Assembly (NCBI GenBank): GCA_900109485.1
Contig: FOAY01000007.1
Span: forward strand, 147,156 to 211,155
Length of the DNA: 64,000 bases
Direction of reading: 5' to 3'
Source: Kosakonia sacchari
Lineage (GTDB): Bacteria; Pseudomonadota; Gammaproteobacteria; Enterobacterales; Enterobacteriaceae
Shown here in pieces: positions 35,624 to 47,475 of this stretch. How positions within the stretch are numbered: the first letter of the stretch is position 1; every line of letters begins with the position of its first letter. The notes under the pieces were generated by a model. The model was not told the origin of the DNA, ran no database searches, and worked only from the letters and a program-made list of their open reading frames with translations. The translations under genes were made by a program, and so were the position numbers.

Positions 35624-36535
35624 TTAGCGCTGAGCTTCGCCGCCCAAACCTTCCACCAGATTTTGAATCAATGCCGCCAGCTCGCCGGTCATCAGAATAA
35701 AATCGGCATCAAAGCGCTGGGCGTAATCTTCCCGGTCGATATCTTCGTTCTGATCGCGAATCTCGTCGCAAAACTTCAGGCGCTTCACTGAACCGTCGTC
35801 GCAAATCATAAACTGGATGCGCTGCTGCCAGTCGAGCGCCAGCTTGGTCACCACTTTCCCGGCTTCAATGTGCACCGCGATTTCGTCGCTCACCAGATCC
35901 TGCTTTTTCGCGCGGATCACGCCGCCATCTTCCAGCATCGCTTTCAGTTCTGCTTCGTCCAGCAGCTGGAAACCCTGCGCCACGTTGCCGGAACGTACCC
36001 ACTCGGTCAGCGTCAGCTCAATCGGGTTTTCCAGCGCCAGCGGCACAACCGGCAGCGAACCGAGGCTTTTACGCAGCAGCGCCAGCGTATCTTCCGCTTT
36101 TTTGGCGCTGGCGCAGTCAACCATAATTAAGCCGTTAACGGTGTCGATCCACATCATGGTCTGGCTGAAACGACTAAACGCGCGCGGCAGCAATGAATGC
36201 AGTACTTCATCTTTCAGCGAATCTTTTTCTGTTTTCTTCAGCTTGCGGCCCTGTTCGGCTTCAAGACGGGAGATTTTCGCTTCCAGCGCCTGTTTAACCA
36301 CCGGCGTCGGCAGAATTTTTTCTTCTTTACGGGCGCAGATAATAATCTGGCCATTGGCGGTATGGGTCAGCGCGTCGCTGTGTGAACCCATCGGTGGAAC
36401 CCATCCGGTTTTCGCCATATCCTGACTACCGCATGGAGTAAACGATAGTGGGGCAAGCTGTTTTTCCATCTCTTCCGCTCGCAGCGCCACATCGCGGCTG
36501 AGACGGTATACCATTAAATTTTTGAACCACAGCAT
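35624..36535 (-). CDS. rdgC: RdgC, recombination-associated DNA-binding protein
   Basis: A 303-residue RdgC, equal to E. coli. The ring-forming dimer binds double-stranded DNA and restrains RecA. It starts [16 protein letters not shown] and shows [32 protein letters not shown] and the C-terminal [18 protein letters not shown]. Divergent from mak. Confidence 0.97.
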   Translation of the reverse strand: MLWFKNLMVYRLSRDVALRAEEMEKQLAPLSFTPCGSQDMAKTGWVPPMGSHSDALTHTANGQIIICARKEEKILPTPVVKQALEAKISRLEAEQGRKLKKTEKDSLKDEVLHSLLPRAFSRFSQTMMWIDTVNGLIMVDCASAKKAEDTLALLRKSLGSLPVVPLALENPIELTLTEWVRSGNVAQGFQLLDEAELKAMLEDGGVIRAKKQDLVSDEIAVHIEAGKVVTKLALDWQQRIQFMICDDGSVKRLKFCDEIRDQNEDIDREDYAQRFDADFILMTGELAALIQNLVEGLGGEAQR

Positions 36536-36635
36536 GATTTTTTTCCACGGCCTTGTCGTTAAATGCAGCGGGCATGATAGCGAATTGTTGTCCGCCTTGC
36601 ATTGCTAATGCGTGGTCCACCATGAGGAGTTTGAT

Positions 36636-37544
36636 GTGCGTATCGGTATCGATTTAGGTGGTACAAAAACAGAGATTATTGCGCTGGGCGAGCGCGGCGA
36701 AGAACTTTTCCGCCATCGGCAGGCCACGCCGCGCGACTATCTGCAAACCATAGAGTTGATTGCGACGCTGGTGGATCTGGCGGAAAAAGAGACCGGTCTG
36801 CGGGGAACCGTCGGCATGGGGATCCCCGGTTCCATTTCGCCCTACACCGGCGTGGTGAAAAACGCCAACTCCACCTGGCTGAACGGTAAACCGTTCGACA
36901 AAGATTTAAGCCAGCGGCTGCAACGGGAAGTGCGGCTGGCCAACGATGCCAACTGCCTGGCGGTGTCTGAAGCGGTCGATGGCGCAGCAGCCGGGGCGCA
37001 AACGGTGTTCGCGGTGATCATTGGCACCGGTTGCGGTTCCGGCGTGGCGATCAACGGGCATGTGCATACTGGCGGTAACGGCACGGCGGGCGAGTGGGGG
37101 CATAATCCGCTGCCGTGGATGGACGATGACGAACTGCGGTATCGCGCCGAAGTGCCCTGTTACTGCGGCAAGCAAGGCTGCATCGAAACCTTTATCTCCG
37201 GCACCGGCTTTGCTACGGATTACCAGCGCTTAAGCGGCAATGCGCTAAAAGGTAATGAGATTATGCGTCTGGTTGGCGAGCAGGATGCGGTGGCTGAACT
37301 GGCGCTCAGCCGTTATGAGCTGCGGCTGGCGAAGTCGCTGGCGCACGTGGTCAATATCCTCGATCCGGATGTGATTGTCCTCGGCGGCGGCATGAGCAAT
37401 GTCGACAGGCTGTACCAGACCGTTCCTGTGCTGGTGCGCAACTGGGTGTTTGGCGGTGAATGCGAAACGCCGATCCGCAAAGCGCTGCACGGCGACTCCA
37501 GCGGCGTACGCGGCGCGGCCTGGCTGTGGCCGCAGGGCGAGTAA
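36636..37544 (+). CDS. mak: Fructokinase Mak (ROK family)
   Basis: A 302-residue ROK kinase, the E. coli Mak length when started at the GTG at 36636 ([18 protein letters not shown]). An AGGAG lies about eight bases upstream; the track's earlier GTG adds eight non-conserved residues. Phosphorylates fructose (and mannose weakly). ATP-binding IDLGGTKTE, the ROK segment GHNPLPWM, zinc ligands CYCGKQGC and LGGGMSN are intact. E. coli has araJ after mak; here a REP hairpin follows. Confidence 0.95.
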   Translation: MRIGIDLGGTKTEIIALGERGEELFRHRQATPRDYLQTIELIATLVDLAEKETGLRGTVGMGIPGSISPYTGVVKNANSTWLNGKPFDKDLSQRLQREVRLANDANCLAVSEAVDGAAAGAQTVFAVIIGTGCGSGVAINGHVHTGGNGTAGEWGHNPLPWMDDDELRYRAEVPCYCGKQGCIETFISGTGFATDYQRLSGNALKGNEIMRLVGEQDAVAELALSRYELRLAKSLAHVVNILDPDVIVLGGGMSNVDRLYQTVPVLVRNWVFGGECETPIRKALHGDSSGVRGAAWLWPQGE

Positions 37545-37645
37545 AACCGCAGGCGGAACAGCGGCTTCGCAGGCCAGATAAGGCGAAGCCGCCAGCCGGC
37601 AAAACAACCGGTGGCGGCTTCTTTCGCCGGATAACGGTTCAATAT
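37545..37645. repeat. REP element with a long hairpin, mak/sbcC gap
   Basis: REP-like sequence (CAGGCCAGATAAGGCGAAGCC) fills the gap between the convergent mak and sbcC genes. Within it GAAGCCGCCAGCCGG (37585-37599) faces CCGGTGGCGGCTTC (37608-37621), a 13-14 bp stem with one bulge, followed by TTTC. It probably terminates both genes. Confidence 0.75.
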
Positions 37646-40600
37646 CTACGAAACCGCATATTTCCCGTCGAGCTTGCTGTAACCCAGCCCGTTGATTTTC
37701 TTCACCTTGATCTGCACCGGGATGCGCTCTTTCATCGCTTCGACGTGGCTGATCACGCCGATGGTTTTGCCGCTGGCATTCAGCGCATCGAGGGCGTCGA
37801 GCGCGGTATCCAGCGTTTCGCTGTCCAGCGTGCCAAAGCCTTCATCAAGGAACAGCGAATCGATGCGGGTTTTATGGCTGACCAAATCCGACAGTGCCAG
37901 CGCCAGCGCAAGGCTGACAAGGAAGCTTTCGCCGCCGGAGAGGGTACGCGTATCGCGCACCGCATCCGCCTGCCAGGTATCCACCACTTCCAGCTCCAGC
38001 GCCTCGCTGGCTTTGCGTTTCAGCAGATAGCGGCCGTGCAGACGGGTAAGCTGGTTGTTCGCCAGCCAGACGAGGTTATCCAGCGTCAGCCCCTGCGCAA
38101 ATTTGCGGAATTTATCTCCCTCCTTCGAGCCGATAAGCGCATTGAGATGACCCCAGTCGTCATACAGCGCGCTGGCCTGCTCGATCTCCTGCAACACTGC
38201 CTGCTGGCGCGCACGGTTATCGGCATCCTGTTTTAACTGCTGGCGAAGTTCCCCCTGGCGGGTGGTGTTTTCGCGCAGTTGACGTGAAACCTGTTCCAGC
38301 GCCTGCGCGATGCTGTCGGCTGTGGCGTTTTCCTCCAGCCCGGCAGGCGGCTGCGCCCGATGGGCGGTAACAGCTTGTTCGGCGCTGGCGGCCAGCGCCT
38401 GTTTCTGCTGGCAATCGGCGTCGAGCCTCTGGCGCAACTGCTCCAGCCGCTGGTGTTCATCATCGGAAAGCAGTGCGCTGAGAAACGCGTGTTTATCGGC
38501 AAAGACGCTGTTTTCCAGCGCCGCAACGAACTGTTTCTCCAGCGCCTCAGCCATTTCGCTCTCCTGCGCCAGTTGCTGGTGCAGGGTTTGCCATTGGCTT
38601 CGCAGCGACACGCAGTCGTCATGCACCTGGCGCCAGCCCTCCAGCGCCACGTTTTGCGCGTCGGCGGGCGTTTCGTCTGCGGGCAGCGTATCGAGGATGG
38701 GCGTAAGCTGGGCGATCTGCTCTTGCAGCGCGGTCTGCTGTTGCTGCTGCTGTTGCCATTGCTCCGCTTCCTGCGCGCGCGCTGCCAGCCACGCGGCTTC
38801 TTCGCCTTCCGGCGGCAGAGTCAGATCCAGTTGTCGCAGCGCCGCCGCTAAGGTGTCGCGGCGGGTGGTGACAGCCTGCTGATACTGTTCGCTCTGCTGT
38901 TGCAGTTCATTGATTTGAAAAAGTAATGTCTGGCGCTGGTTGTGCAGATAGAGCTGGTGTTCATAGGCATCCTGCGCGCTTTGCCAACTGGTCAATTCGC
39001 GGTGCGGATCCAGCGTGACGTTCAACTGCTCGCACAGCGCGGCCCACTCCTGCAATCCTGTTTGTTCATCCTGCTGGAGCGAGCGGACTTCGCGCTCGTC
39101 TTTTTCATAGCGCTCGGCTAAGCCTTTCAGTCGCTCGCCCAGCGCCACGCCTTCTTCTTTTACCTTTTGCACTTCGTCAGACAGCACCTGACGGCGAGCC
39201 TGATTCACTCCCGGCTCGATCGTCTGGTAGTGCGCAACCGCCGGATGTTCCGTGGCGCCGCACAGCGGACAGGGCTGACCCGCCTGCAGGCGCGCGCGCT
39301 CGCTCTCCAGACTTTTGATGGTGTTTTCCAGCTCGCAGATGGTGGTGACTTCCGTCAGCAACTGGTTCTTTTCTTTATACAACGCGCGCTTTTGTTCCCG
39401 CTCTGCGTTGAGCTTTTCCTGCTCGGCTTGCAGATCCCGCAGGCTTTGCTGGCGCAGGCTCAGTTGTTTACGCAGCGGCGCGAAGCGAGCGTGCAGGGCG
39501 GCGAGCTGCTGGCGCAGCGGGCGATGCTGTGCGCATTGCGCCATTGCCGCAGCCGTCTCTTCTGCCGTCAGTTCCAGCGTGGATTCCGGCAGCGCATGCA
39601 GTTTCTGCTGATGTGTCAGCACGCGCTGTTGCAGGCTTTGCCACTGCTTTTTTTCCTCTTCCAGTTGGTTAAACAGCACGCGCCAGCCGGTCAGCTCGCT
39701 GTGCCACTGCTGGAAGCGGGCATGTTCGGTCAGCCAGCTGGCAACCGTTTTTTGACGACTTAGCAGGCTGGCATGCTGCCCGACGGCGGTTGCGCGGATA
39801 CGCGCGCGCTGTAACAGGCTGGCATGTAAGCGAGTATTTACTTCTTCACTCTGGCTGCGGGTGCGGGCCAGCGCTTTATGTTGCTCTTCAAGACGTTCCC
39901 ACAGCGGACGTAACTGCAAAGCCGGTTGCGCCAGGGCAAGCCGCGCCAGCTGCGGCTGTGCGGCAGCCAGCGCCTGCTGCGCCTGCACCTGAGCGGCCTG
40001 CGCCCGTCCGAGCGCGGCACGGAGTTCGGCTTCGCGGTTTAGCCATTGCGCCTGCGCCTGCGTGGTTTGTTGCCCGGCCAGCAGCGTTTTTTCTTCGTCA
40101 GTAAGTGCCTGCAAACCTGTACTCAGTTGCTGGCGCTGTTCATCATTGAGCAGCACCACGCCTTCCGCCTGCGCCTGTAGTTGTTCCAGCCGGGTTTTGG
40201 CCGCTTTATGTTTCTCAAAGACCATCGCCGAAATCTGGCCATAGATTTCCGTGCCGGTCAGCTCTTCCAGCAGCTCGGCGCGTTCGCGCGGTTTGGCATT
40301 GAGGAACGCGGCAAACTGCCCCTGCGACAGCAGCATTGAGCGGGTAAAGCGGCCGTAATCCAGCCCGGTTAATGAGGCGGTGAGATCGAGTTTATCTTTG
40401 ACTTTATCGGCGAGGATTTTACCGTCGGCGCAAGCCGCCAGCTCAACGCGCGGCGCTTGCAGATTGCCCTCTGCCTGACCGCGCGCGCGGCTCTGGCTCC
40501 AGAAAGCGCGGTAAGCGATGCCTTTTACTTCAAATTCCACTTCCGCCAGGCACTCGGCGGTATCGCGGGTCATCAGATCGTTTTGCGATTGTGACAGGGT

Positions 40601-40786
40601 GCTAAGGCGCGGCGTTTCGTGGTACAGCGCCAGACAAATGGCGTCGAGCAGGGTGGTTTTCCCTGCGCCCGTCGCGCCGGTAATGGCGAACAAACCGTTG
40701 CTGGCGAACGGCTCTTCGGTAAAGTCGATTTTCCATTCGCCTTTCAGCGAGTTGAGGTTTTTTAACCGCAAACTGAGGATCTTCAT
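37646..40786 (-). CDS. sbcC: SbcC, SMC-like subunit of SbcCD nuclease
   Basis: A 1046-residue SbcC (E. coli 1048), which with SbcD cleaves DNA hairpins and protein-blocked ends. N-terminal Walker [13 protein letters not shown], long Gln-rich coiled coils, the mid-protein zinc hook CPLCG (about residue 499) and C-terminal signature [19 protein letters not shown] with Walker [13 protein letters not shown]. Overlaps the sbcD stop by four bases. Confidence 0.97.
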   Translation of the reverse strand: MKILSLRLKNLNSLKGEWKIDFTEEPFASNGLFAITGATGAGKTTLLDAICLALYHETPRLSTLSQSQNDLMTRDTAECLAEVEFEVKGIAYRAFWSQSRARGQAEGNLQAPRVELAACADGKILADKVKDKLDLTASLTGLDYGRFTRSMLLSQGQFAAFLNAKPRERAELLEELTGTEIYGQISAMVFEKHKAAKTRLEQLQAQAEGVVLLNDEQRQQLSTGLQALTDEEKTLLAGQQTTQAQAQWLNREAELRAALGRAQAAQVQAQQALAAAQPQLARLALAQPALQLRPLWERLEEQHKALARTRSQSEEVNTRLHASLLQRARIRATAVGQHASLLSRQKTVASWLTEHARFQQWHSELTGWRVLFNQLEEEKKQWQSLQQRVLTHQQKLHALPESTLELTAEETAAAMAQCAQHRPLRQQLAALHARFAPLRKQLSLRQQSLRDLQAEQEKLNAEREQKRALYKEKNQLLTEVTTICELENTIKSLESERARLQAGQPCPLCGATEHPAVAHYQTIEPGVNQARRQVLSDEVQKVKEEGVALGERLKGLAERYEKDEREVRSLQQDEQTGLQEWAALCEQLNVTLDPHRELTSWQSAQDAYEHQLYLHNQRQTLLFQINELQQQSEQYQQAVTTRRDTLAAALRQLDLTLPPEGEEAAWLAARAQEAEQWQQQQQQQTALQEQIAQLTPILDTLPADETPADAQNVALEGWRQVHDDCVSLRSQWQTLHQQLAQESEMAEALEKQFVAALENSVFADKHAFLSALLSDDEHQRLEQLRQRLDADCQQKQALAASAEQAVTAHRAQPPAGLEENATADSIAQALEQVSRQLRENTTRQGELRQQLKQDADNRARQQAVLQEIEQASALYDDWGHLNALIGSKEGDKFRKFAQGLTLDNLVWLANNQLTRLHGRYLLKRKASEALELEVVDTWQADAVRDTRTLSGGESFLVSLALALALSDLVSHKTRIDSLFLDEGFGTLDSETLDTALDALDALNASGKTIGVISHVEAMKERIPVQIKVKKINGLGYSKLDGKYAVS

Positions 40787-41985
40787 GCCTCTTTCTCCGC
40801 ATCCAGCGCCTGGCGCGCTTCACTGAACAAGGCTTGCAGGCGCGCCGTTTGCTTCTCATCGATCTCTTCCTGCGCCAGGCGGCGGGCGAAGACCTCTTCC
40901 ACTTTCAATTCACTGAGCGTTTCCCGCAGCTCACCGGCGAGGATCCGCTCCCGCTGTTCGCGGCTGCGGCGCACCAGCAGCACTTCGACGGGCAAATCTT
41001 CGGTAACTTGCTGAATTTTACGTTGCATATCAGCCAGATATTCTTGGCTTACAATTTCAATATCCAGCCAGACTGGTGTGTCGGTGGGCGCATCGCGCCA
41101 CTGCTCAAGCTGGCGGCAAATCTCGGCGAAATCGCCCTTGATCACCGCCAGCGGCTGCGTGGCCGGAATGTCGAGCGCGGTCACTTCCGCCAGCTTGCCG
41201 TCGCTGAAGGTGACCAGATTGACGCTTTTACGCTTTCCGGTTTCATCAAAACTCAGCGCGATCGGTGAGCCGCAGTAGCGAATGTGCTGCAGGCCGCCAA
41301 TTTTCTGCGCGCGGTGAATATGTCCGAGCGCAATATAATCGGCTGGCGGGAAATTCTCCGCCGGGAAGGCATCCAGCGTGCCGATATAGATGTCACGGAC
41401 GGCGTCACTTTTGCTGGCGCCAACGGTGGTCAAATGGCCGCTGGCGATAATCGGCAGCGCCTGCTCGCCGCGCAGGATGCAGGCGGCGTCATACTGCTGC
41501 TGGTAGTAATCGGTAATGGCCGCCAGCAGATGCTGCTGTTTTTCCTGCCCTGATAATCCGGCCTGGCTGATGACCATGTCACGCGGGCGTAAAAACGGCA
41601 CCGGACAGAAAACGGCGCCGGGCGTACCATCCCGGTGTTTGAGCCAGAAAGGCGCGGCACCGGCGCTGGCGACCACGGTGGTGTTCAGGTAAGCGAGGAT
41701 CTCTTTCGATTCGTTCAGCGTCGCCACGGAATCATGGTTGCCCGCCAGTACCACTAACTGGCAGCCGGTTTGCTGGAGTTTCACCACAAAGCGGTTATAT
41801 AACTCGCGGGCATAACTGGGCGGGGAACCAGTATCAAAGATGTCGCCTGCGACAATAATGGCGTCTGCCTGGTGCTGTTCTGCCGCATTCAGCAGCCAGT
41901 CGAGAAAGGCGTCATGTTCGGCAGCGCGGCTTTTACTGTAAAAGTTCTGACCCAAATGCCAGTCTGAAGTGTGAATAATGCGCAT
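40783..41985 (-). CDS. sbcD: SbcD, nuclease subunit of SbcCD
   Basis: A 400-residue Mre11-like phosphoesterase, equal in length to E. coli. Metal-binding motifs are [28 protein letters not shown] and ALGHIHRAQ. First gene of sbcDC, divergent from phoB with a shared 201-base control region. Confidence 0.97.
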   Translation of the reverse strand: MRIIHTSDWHLGQNFYSKSRAAEHDAFLDWLLNAAEQHQADAIIVAGDIFDTGSPPSYARELYNRFVVKLQQTGCQLVVLAGNHDSVATLNESKEILAYLNTTVVASAGAAPFWLKHRDGTPGAVFCPVPFLRPRDMVISQAGLSGQEKQQHLLAAITDYYQQQYDAACILRGEQALPIIASGHLTTVGASKSDAVRDIYIGTLDAFPAENFPPADYIALGHIHRAQKIGGLQHIRYCGSPIALSFDETGKRKSVNLVTFSDGKLAEVTALDIPATQPLAVIKGDFAEICRQLEQWRDAPTDTPVWLDIEIVSQEYLADMQRKIQQVTEDLPVEVLLVRRSREQRERILAGELRETLSELKVEEVFARRLAQEEIDEKQTARLQALFSEARQALDAEKEA

Positions 41986-42106
41986 AGCGATTCCGTGGCG
42001 AAAATGGATAAACGCGATTATAACATTCAGGGTGTTAGAGACATTAACTGCGTGAATATTCGCGCTGTCATAATGCTGCGGGCAGGGTCATCTGGCGGTC
42101 ATGTTA

Positions 42107-42138
42107 TTCATAAATCTGTCATAAAACTGACGCATAAT
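42107..42138 (+). promoter_or_regulatory. Pho box and -10 of phoBR
   Basis: TTCATAAATCTGTCAT at 42107-42122 runs into CTGACGC (42127-42133), giving 11-base-phased heptamers TTCATAA, CTGTCAT and CTGACGC, with the -10 CATAAT at 42133-42138. This is the autoregulated phoB promoter as in E. coli. A further CTGTCAT lies at 42065-42071, nearer sbcD. Confidence 0.85.
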
Positions 42139-42186
42139 GGCGCCGCTATACAAACAGACGACTTATATGAGAAAACAGGGCGAATT

Positions 42187-42876
42187 ATGGCGAGACGAAT
42201 TCTGGTCGTTGAAGATGAAGCACCGATCCGTGAAATGGTGTGCTTTGTGCTCGAGCAAAATGGATTTCAACCGGTAGAAGCTGAAGATTATGACAGTGCG
42301 GTGAACCAACTTAACGAACCCTGGCCAGACCTGGTTTTACTGGACTGGATGTTGCCTGGTGGTTCCGGTATTCAGTTTATTAAGCACCTGAAACGTGAGG
42401 CCATGACCCGCGATATTCCGGTGATGATGCTGACAGCGCGCGGTGAAGAGGAAGATCGCGTGCGCGGTCTGGAAACCGGGGCGGACGATTACATTACCAA
42501 ACCCTTCTCACCGAAAGAGCTGGTTGCCCGTATCAAAGCGGTGATGCGCCGTATTTCGCCGATGGCGGTGGAAGAAGTGATTGAAATGCAGGGACTTAGC
42601 CTTGATCCCTCTTCGCATCGCGTGATGACCGGCGAAAATCCGCTGGATATGGGGCCGACAGAGTTTAAACTCTTACACTTCTTTATGACTCACCCGGAAC
42701 GCGTGTACAGCCGTGAACAACTGCTGAACCATGTCTGGGGAACCAATGTTTACGTCGAAGACAGAACGGTCGATGTCCATATTCGTCGCCTGCGCAAAGC
42801 GCTGGAACACAGCGGTCACGATCGTATGGTGCAAACGGTGCGCGGCACGGGATATCGTTTTTCGACCCGTTTCTGA
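42187..42876 (+). CDS. phoB: PhoB, phosphate response regulator
   Basis: A 229-residue OmpR-family regulator, the exact E. coli length from ATG 42187; the longer upstream frame runs through its own promoter. Receiver domain with E9/D10, phospho-acceptor in [11 protein letters not shown] and K in MLTARGEEE and TKPFSPKE. C-terminal winged helix with [16 protein letters not shown] and [12 protein letters not shown]. Activates phoA, phoBR and probably the olsF-like gene in this window. Confidence 0.98.
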   Translation: MARRILVVEDEAPIREMVCFVLEQNGFQPVEAEDYDSAVNQLNEPWPDLVLLDWMLPGGSGIQFIKHLKREAMTRDIPVMMLTARGEEEDRVRGLETGADDYITKPFSPKELVARIKAVMRRISPMAVEEVIEMQGLSLDPSSHRVMTGENPLDMGPTEFKLLHFFMTHPERVYSREQLLNHVWGTNVYVEDRTVDVHIRRLRKALEHSGHDRMVQTVRGTGYRFSTRF

Positions 42877-42897
42877 AATTTGACAGGAGTGTGACGC

Positions 42898-44196
42898 GTG
42901 CTGGAACGGCTGTCATGGAAAAGGCTGGTGCTGGAGCTCCTCCTTTGTTGTCTACCCGCCTTTATACTCGGCGCGATTTTCGGTTACCTGCCCTGGTTTT
43001 TATTTGCCGCGGTAACCGGGCTGTTGATCTGGCATTTCTGGAATTTACTGCGCCTTTCCTGGTGGTTGTGGGTCGATAAAAGTATGACGCCACCGCCCGG
43101 CACGGGAAGCTGGGAGCCGCTGTTATACGGGCTGCACCAGATGCAGATGCGTAATAAAAAGCGGCGGCGCGAGCTGGGTAATCTCATCAAACGCTTTCGC
43201 AGCGGTGCGGAATCGCTGCCGGATGCGGTGATCCTCACCACCGAAGAAGGGTCGATTTTCTGGTGTAACGGCCTGGCACAACAGCTGCTGGGGCTGCGCT
43301 GGCCGGATGATAACGGGCAGAACATCCTGAACCTGCTGCGCTACCCTGAATTTACTCAGTATCTTAAAAAACAAGAGTTTACCCGGCCACTGAATCTGGT
43401 ACTGAACAGCGGGCGCCATCTGGAGATCCGCGTGATGCCTTACAGTGAACAGCAATTGCTGCTGGTGGCGCGCGATGTGACGCAGATGCACCAACTGGAA
43501 GGCGCGCGGCGTAACTTTTTCGCTAACGTCAGCCATGAGCTACGCACGCCGTTGACGGTGCTGCAAGGCTACCTGGAGATGATGCAGGAGCAGACGCTGG
43601 AAGGCGCGCCGCGCGAAAAAGCGCTGCATACCATGCGAGAGCAAACATCGCGCATGGAAGGGCTGGTGCGCCAGTTGCTGACGCTGTCGAAGATTGAAGC
43701 GGCGCCGACGCTGCCGCCCAATGAGACCATCGATGTGCCGATGATGCTGCGCCTGGTTGAGCGGGAAGCGCAGACGCTCAGCCAAAAAAAGCACAGCCTG
43801 GAATTTGAGGTTGATAACGCCTTAAAAGTGCTTGGCAATGAGGAGCAATTGCGCAGCGCCATCTCCAACCTGGTGTATAACGCGGTGAATCATACGCCCG
43901 CCGGAACGCATATTATTGTGCGCTGGCAGCATGTGCCGCAGGGGGCGGAATTCAGCGTGGAGGATAATGGCCCGGGGATTGCCGCCGAACATATTCCGCG
44001 TTTGACCGAGCGTTTTTACCGCGTCGATAAAGCCCGTTCCCGGCAAACCGGCGGTAGCGGACTTGGGCTGGCGATCGTTAAACATGCCGTCAACCATCAC
44101 GAAAGCCGCCTTGATATTGCGAGTACGCCAGGCAAAGGGACGCGCTTTAGCTTTGTTCTGCCGGAACGTCTGGTTGCCAAAACTCCTGCTGCCTGA
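42898..44196 (+). CDS. phoR: PhoR, phosphate sensor histidine kinase
   Basis: A 432-residue kinase (E. coli 431) with a GTG start 22 bases after phoB, behind ACAGGAG. Two N-terminal membrane segments, a PAS domain (about 95-200), the phospho-histidine in [14 protein letters not shown], and the ATPase boxes [19 protein letters not shown] and [10 protein letters not shown]. Works with PhoB and the Pst system. Confidence 0.97.
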   Translation: MLERLSWKRLVLELLLCCLPAFILGAIFGYLPWFLFAAVTGLLIWHFWNLLRLSWWLWVDKSMTPPPGTGSWEPLLYGLHQMQMRNKKRRRELGNLIKRFRSGAESLPDAVILTTEEGSIFWCNGLAQQLLGLRWPDDNGQNILNLLRYPEFTQYLKKQEFTRPLNLVLNSGRHLEIRVMPYSEQQLLLVARDVTQMHQLEGARRNFFANVSHELRTPLTVLQGYLEMMQEQTLEGAPREKALHTMREQTSRMEGLVRQLLTLSKIEAAPTLPPNETIDVPMMLRLVEREAQTLSQKKHSLEFEVDNALKVLGNEEQLRSAISNLVYNAVNHTPAGTHIIVRWQHVPQGAEFSVEDNGPGIAAEHIPRLTERFYRVDKARSRQTGGSGLGLAIVKHAVNHHESRLDIASTPGKGTRFSFVLPERLVAKTPAA

Positions 44197-44601
44197 CGCC
44201 CCTGTCAGCTTATCTTTCCAGCGGCCTGTAAAAGCAGGCCGCATTTCCTGCTGTTTCCCCGCGATGAAACCTATTTTGTACGGGTGATGCTTTTTTGTTC
44301 GCATGATCAGCCATGTGTTTTTCTTATAAATGGAGTATTGAACTGGTTATTTTTCTTGATCCAGCATATCCATCTGGTTTTGCGATCCCATCTTGCCTTC
44401 AAACGTTATAAGCGTTTAAATTGCGCCCCTGACGTTGTCAGACCGACTATGTTTACGTGGTAAATCGAAAAACTATACTCCGCCACGTTGCGTATTAAGC
44501 ATTTCCCGCTGATTTTTCACGGTTTACACGCGTTATTGTTCGGCAGGGAAGGCGAAAAATTCACCATTATTTACAACACCACATCCACAGGCAGTAGACT
44601 T
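44197..44601. promoter_or_regulatory. phoR-brnQ gap with brnQ promoter
   Basis: The 405-base gap holds no gene. It starts with a hairpin GCGGCCTG/CAGGCCGC (44221-44242) that may end phoBR. An AAACG-N7-CGTTT palindrome lies at 44401-44417. A promoter TTTACG (44452-44457), 16 bases, TATACT (44474-44479) is placed to drive brnQ with a leader of about 115 bases. I see no riboswitch fold. Confidence 0.55.
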
Positions 44602-45921
44602 ATGACCTATCACTTAAAACCACGAGACATAGTTGCTCTGGGCTTTATGACCTTCGCTTTGTTCGTTGGCGCAGGGAACATCATTTTTCCGCCGATGGTC
44701 GGCTTGCAGGCGGGTGAACACGTCTGGACCGCGGCATTTGGTTTTCTGATTACTGCCGTAGGCCTGCCGGTGCTGACCGTCGTTGCGCTGGCTAAAGTGG
44801 GTGGTGGTGTGGATAGCCTGAGTACGCCGATCGGTAAAGTCGCTGGCGTGCTGCTGGCAACCGTTTGTTATCTGGCGGTAGGGCCGCTGTTCGCCACGCC
44901 GCGTACGGCGACCGTCTCGTTTGAGGTGGGGATTGCGCCGCTGACCGGCGATGGCGCAATGCCGCTGCTGATCTACAGCATCGTCTATTTTGCGCTGGTG
45001 ATCCTGGTGTCGCTCTATCCGGGCAAGCTGCTGGATACCGTGGGCAACTTCCTTGCTCCACTGAAAATTATCGCGCTGACCATTCTCTCTATTGCCGCGA
45101 TCGTCTGGCCGGCTGGCCCTATCAGCCATGCGCTGGAAGCTTATCAAACTGCGCCGTTCTCTAACGGTTTCGTTAATGGCTATCTGACGATGGATACGCT
45201 GGGCGCGATGGTGTTCGGTATCGTGATCGTGAATGCTGCCCGTTCGCGCGGCGTGACCGAAGCGCGTCTGCTGACCCGTTACACCGTCTGGGCCGGGCTG
45301 ATGGCGGGTGCGGGTCTGACGCTGCTCTATCTGGCGCTGTTCCGCCTGGGTTCAGACAGCGCGGTGCTGGTGGATCAATCCGCTAACGGCGCAGCGATTC
45401 TGCATGCTTACGTTCAGCACACCTTTGGTGGCGCGGGCAGCTTCCTGCTGGCAGCTTTGATCTTCATCGCTTGCCTGGTCACAGCGGTTGGCCTGACCTG
45501 TGCCTGCGCCGAGTTTTTCGCGCAGTATCTGCCGTTCTCTTATCGTTCGCTGGTGTTTATTCTGGGCATCTTCTCGATGGCGGTTTCCAACCTCGGGCTG
45601 AGCCACCTGATTCAGATCTCCATCCCGGTGCTGACGATGATCTACCCGCCGTGCATCGTGCTGGTGGTGCTGAGCTTCAGCCGTTCGTGGTGGAACAACT
45701 CAACCCGCGTGATTGCGCCGGCCATGTTTATCAGCCTGCTTTTTGGTATCCTTGACGGCGTGAAAGCATCCGCCTTTGCTGAGCATTTACCGGCCTGGAC
45801 GCAGCGTTTACCGCTGGCGGAACAGGGGCTGGCCTGGCTGATGCCGAGCCTGGTGATGGTGATTCTGGCGGCAGTCTGGGATCGCACCGCAGGGCGTCAG
45901 GTAACTTCCAGCGCGCATTAA
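44602..45921 (+). CDS. brnQ: BrnQ, branched-chain amino acid carrier
   Basis: A 439-residue LIVCS-family transporter, equal to E. coli from the ATG at 44602 ([20 protein letters not shown]). Twelve membrane segments; imports leucine, isoleucine and valine with cation. Segments [19 protein letters not shown] and [19 protein letters not shown] are conserved. The upstream 38-codon extension is not supported. A strong terminator separates it from proY. Confidence 0.97.
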   Translation: MTYHLKPRDIVALGFMTFALFVGAGNIIFPPMVGLQAGEHVWTAAFGFLITAVGLPVLTVVALAKVGGGVDSLSTPIGKVAGVLLATVCYLAVGPLFATPRTATVSFEVGIAPLTGDGAMPLLIYSIVYFALVILVSLYPGKLLDTVGNFLAPLKIIALTILSIAAIVWPAGPISHALEAYQTAPFSNGFVNGYLTMDTLGAMVFGIVIVNAARSRGVTEARLLTRYTVWAGLMAGAGLTLLYLALFRLGSDSAVLVDQSANGAAILHAYVQHTFGGAGSFLLAALIFIACLVTAVGLTCACAEFFAQYLPFSYRSLVFILGIFSMAVSNLGLSHLIQISIPVLTMIYPPCIVLVVLSFSRSWWNNSTRVIAPAMFISLLFGILDGVKASAFAEHLPAWTQRLPLAEQGLAWLMPSLVMVILAAVWDRTAGRQVTSSAH

Positions 45922-45943
45922 CAGTTGCGGATACGGTTTGTTT

Positions 45944-45979
45944 AACCACGGGGTTTGGCACCCCGTGGTTTTTTATTTT
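45944..45979 (+). terminator. Terminator after brnQ
   Basis: AACCACGGGG (45944-45953) pairs perfectly with CCCCGTGGTT (45961-45970), followed by a T-rich run. Confidence 0.9.
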
Positions 45980-46005
45980 TGTGTTGAATAATGGCAGTGG
46001 AAACA

Positions 46006-47355
46006 ATGGAAAGTACGAATAAGCTGAAGCGCGGGTTAAGCACCCGCCACATCCGCTTTATGGCGCTGGGATCGGCGATCGGCACCGGGCTGTTTTACGG
46101 CTCCGCCGATGCCATCAAAATGGCCGGGCCGAGCGTGTTGCTGGCCTACATTATTGGTGGCGTCGCCGCGTATATCATTATGCGTGCGCTGGGTGAAATG
46201 TCGGTACATAACCCTTCCGCCAGCTCGTTCTCTCGCTATGCACAGGAAAACCTCGGCCCGCTTGCCGGCTATATCACTGGCTGGACCTACTGTTTTGAAA
46301 TCCTGATTGTGGCGATTGCCGATGTGACGGCTTTCGGCATCTATATGGGCGTCTGGTTCCCGACGGTGCCGCACTGGATCTGGGTGCTGAGCGTGGTGAT
46401 GATCATCTGCGCCATTAACCTGATGAGCGTAAAAGTCTTCGGCGAACTGGAGTTCTGGTTCTCGTTCTTTAAAGTCGCCACCATTATCATCATGATCCTC
46501 GCCGGTTTCGGCATCATCATCTGGGGTATCGGCAACGGCGGGCAGCCGACCGGGATCAGCAATTTGTGGAGCCACGGCGGTTTCTTCAGCAATGGCTGGC
46601 TGGGCACGGTGATGGCGCTGCAAATGGTGATGTTCGCCTACGGCGGCATCGAAATCATCGGCATCACCGCCGGTGAAGCGAAAGATCCGGAAAAATCGAT
46701 CCCGCGCGCCATTAACTCCGTACCGATGCGCATTCTGGTGTTTTATGTCGGGACGTTGTTCGTCATCATGTCCATCTACCCGTGGAACCAGGTCGGTACT
46801 GACGGCAGCCCGTTTGTCCTGACCTTCCAGCATATGGGCATTACCTTTGCCGCCAGCATTCTTAACTTTGTGGTGCTGACCGCTTCGCTTTCGGCGATCA
46901 ACAGCGATGTTTTTGGCGTGGGGCGTATGCTGCACGGCATGGCGGAGCAGGGCAGCGCACCGAAGATGTTTGCCAAAACCTCCCGCCGCGGTATCCCGTG
47001 GGTGACGGTCGTGGTGATGACCGTTGCGCTGCTGCTGGCGGTTTATCTGAACTACATTATGCCGGAGAACGTTTTCCTGGTGATTGCGTCGCTGGCGACC
47101 TTTGCCACGGTATGGGTGTGGATCATGATTTTGCTGTCGCAAATCGGTTTCCGCCGCCGTCTCTCTGCCGATGAAGTGAAGGCGCTGAAATTTAAAGTGC
47201 CGGGCGGCGTCATCACCACCGTCGTGGGGCTGCTGTTCCTTGTATTTATCATCGCGCTGATTGGCTGGCACCCGGAAACCCGCATTTCGCTGTACGTGGG
47301 CCTGGCGTGGATTGCGCTGTTGTTGATTGGCTGGAAGTTTAAAAAATCCGCCTGA
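46006..47355 (+). CDS. proY: ProY, APC-family amino acid permease (cryptic proline)
   Basis: A 449-residue permease of the AAT family. I start at 46006 ([22 protein letters not shown]), which aligns with E. coli ProY; an ATG 15 bases upstream also lies in frame and neither has a clear ribosome site. Twelve membrane segments, [20 protein letters not shown] at the start and [18 protein letters not shown] in the loop. Proline import is shown only when overexpressed in related bacteria. Ends shorter than E. coli (457), lacking the charged tail. Confidence 0.95.
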   Translation: MESTNKLKRGLSTRHIRFMALGSAIGTGLFYGSADAIKMAGPSVLLAYIIGGVAAYIIMRALGEMSVHNPSASSFSRYAQENLGPLAGYITGWTYCFEILIVAIADVTAFGIYMGVWFPTVPHWIWVLSVVMIICAINLMSVKVFGELEFWFSFFKVATIIIMILAGFGIIIWGIGNGGQPTGISNLWSHGGFFSNGWLGTVMALQMVMFAYGGIEIIGITAGEAKDPEKSIPRAINSVPMRILVFYVGTLFVIMSIYPWNQVGTDGSPFVLTFQHMGITFAASILNFVVLTASLSAINSDVFGVGRMLHGMAEQGSAPKMFAKTSRRGIPWVTVVVMTVALLLAVYLNYIMPENVFLVIASLATFATVWVWIMILLSQIGFRRRLSADEVKALKFKVPGGVITTVVGLLFLVFIIALIGWHPETRISLYVGLAWIALLLIGWKFKKSA

Positions 47356-47475
47356 TGGCGGCTACGCCTTATCAGGCCTGCAGGGCTTGTCGGCCTGATA
47401 AGCATCGTGCCACCCGGTAATTTCACCCGATATGGCTTTGTAGGCCGGGTAAGCGCAGCGCCACCCGGCAAAAAC
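47356..47475. repeat. REP cluster between proY and the dehydrogenase
   Basis: Three REP-like palindromes fill the convergent gap: GGCTACGCCTTATCAGGCCT, the reversed CGGCCTGATAAGC, and GTAGGCCGGGTAAGCG with GCCACCCGGC. They end at the dehydrogenase stop and likely protect or terminate both transcripts. Confidence 0.8.

Noticed and set aside
46036-47271. 411-codon minus-strand frame inside proY
   Set aside because: His/Asp-rich antisense of a conserved permease.
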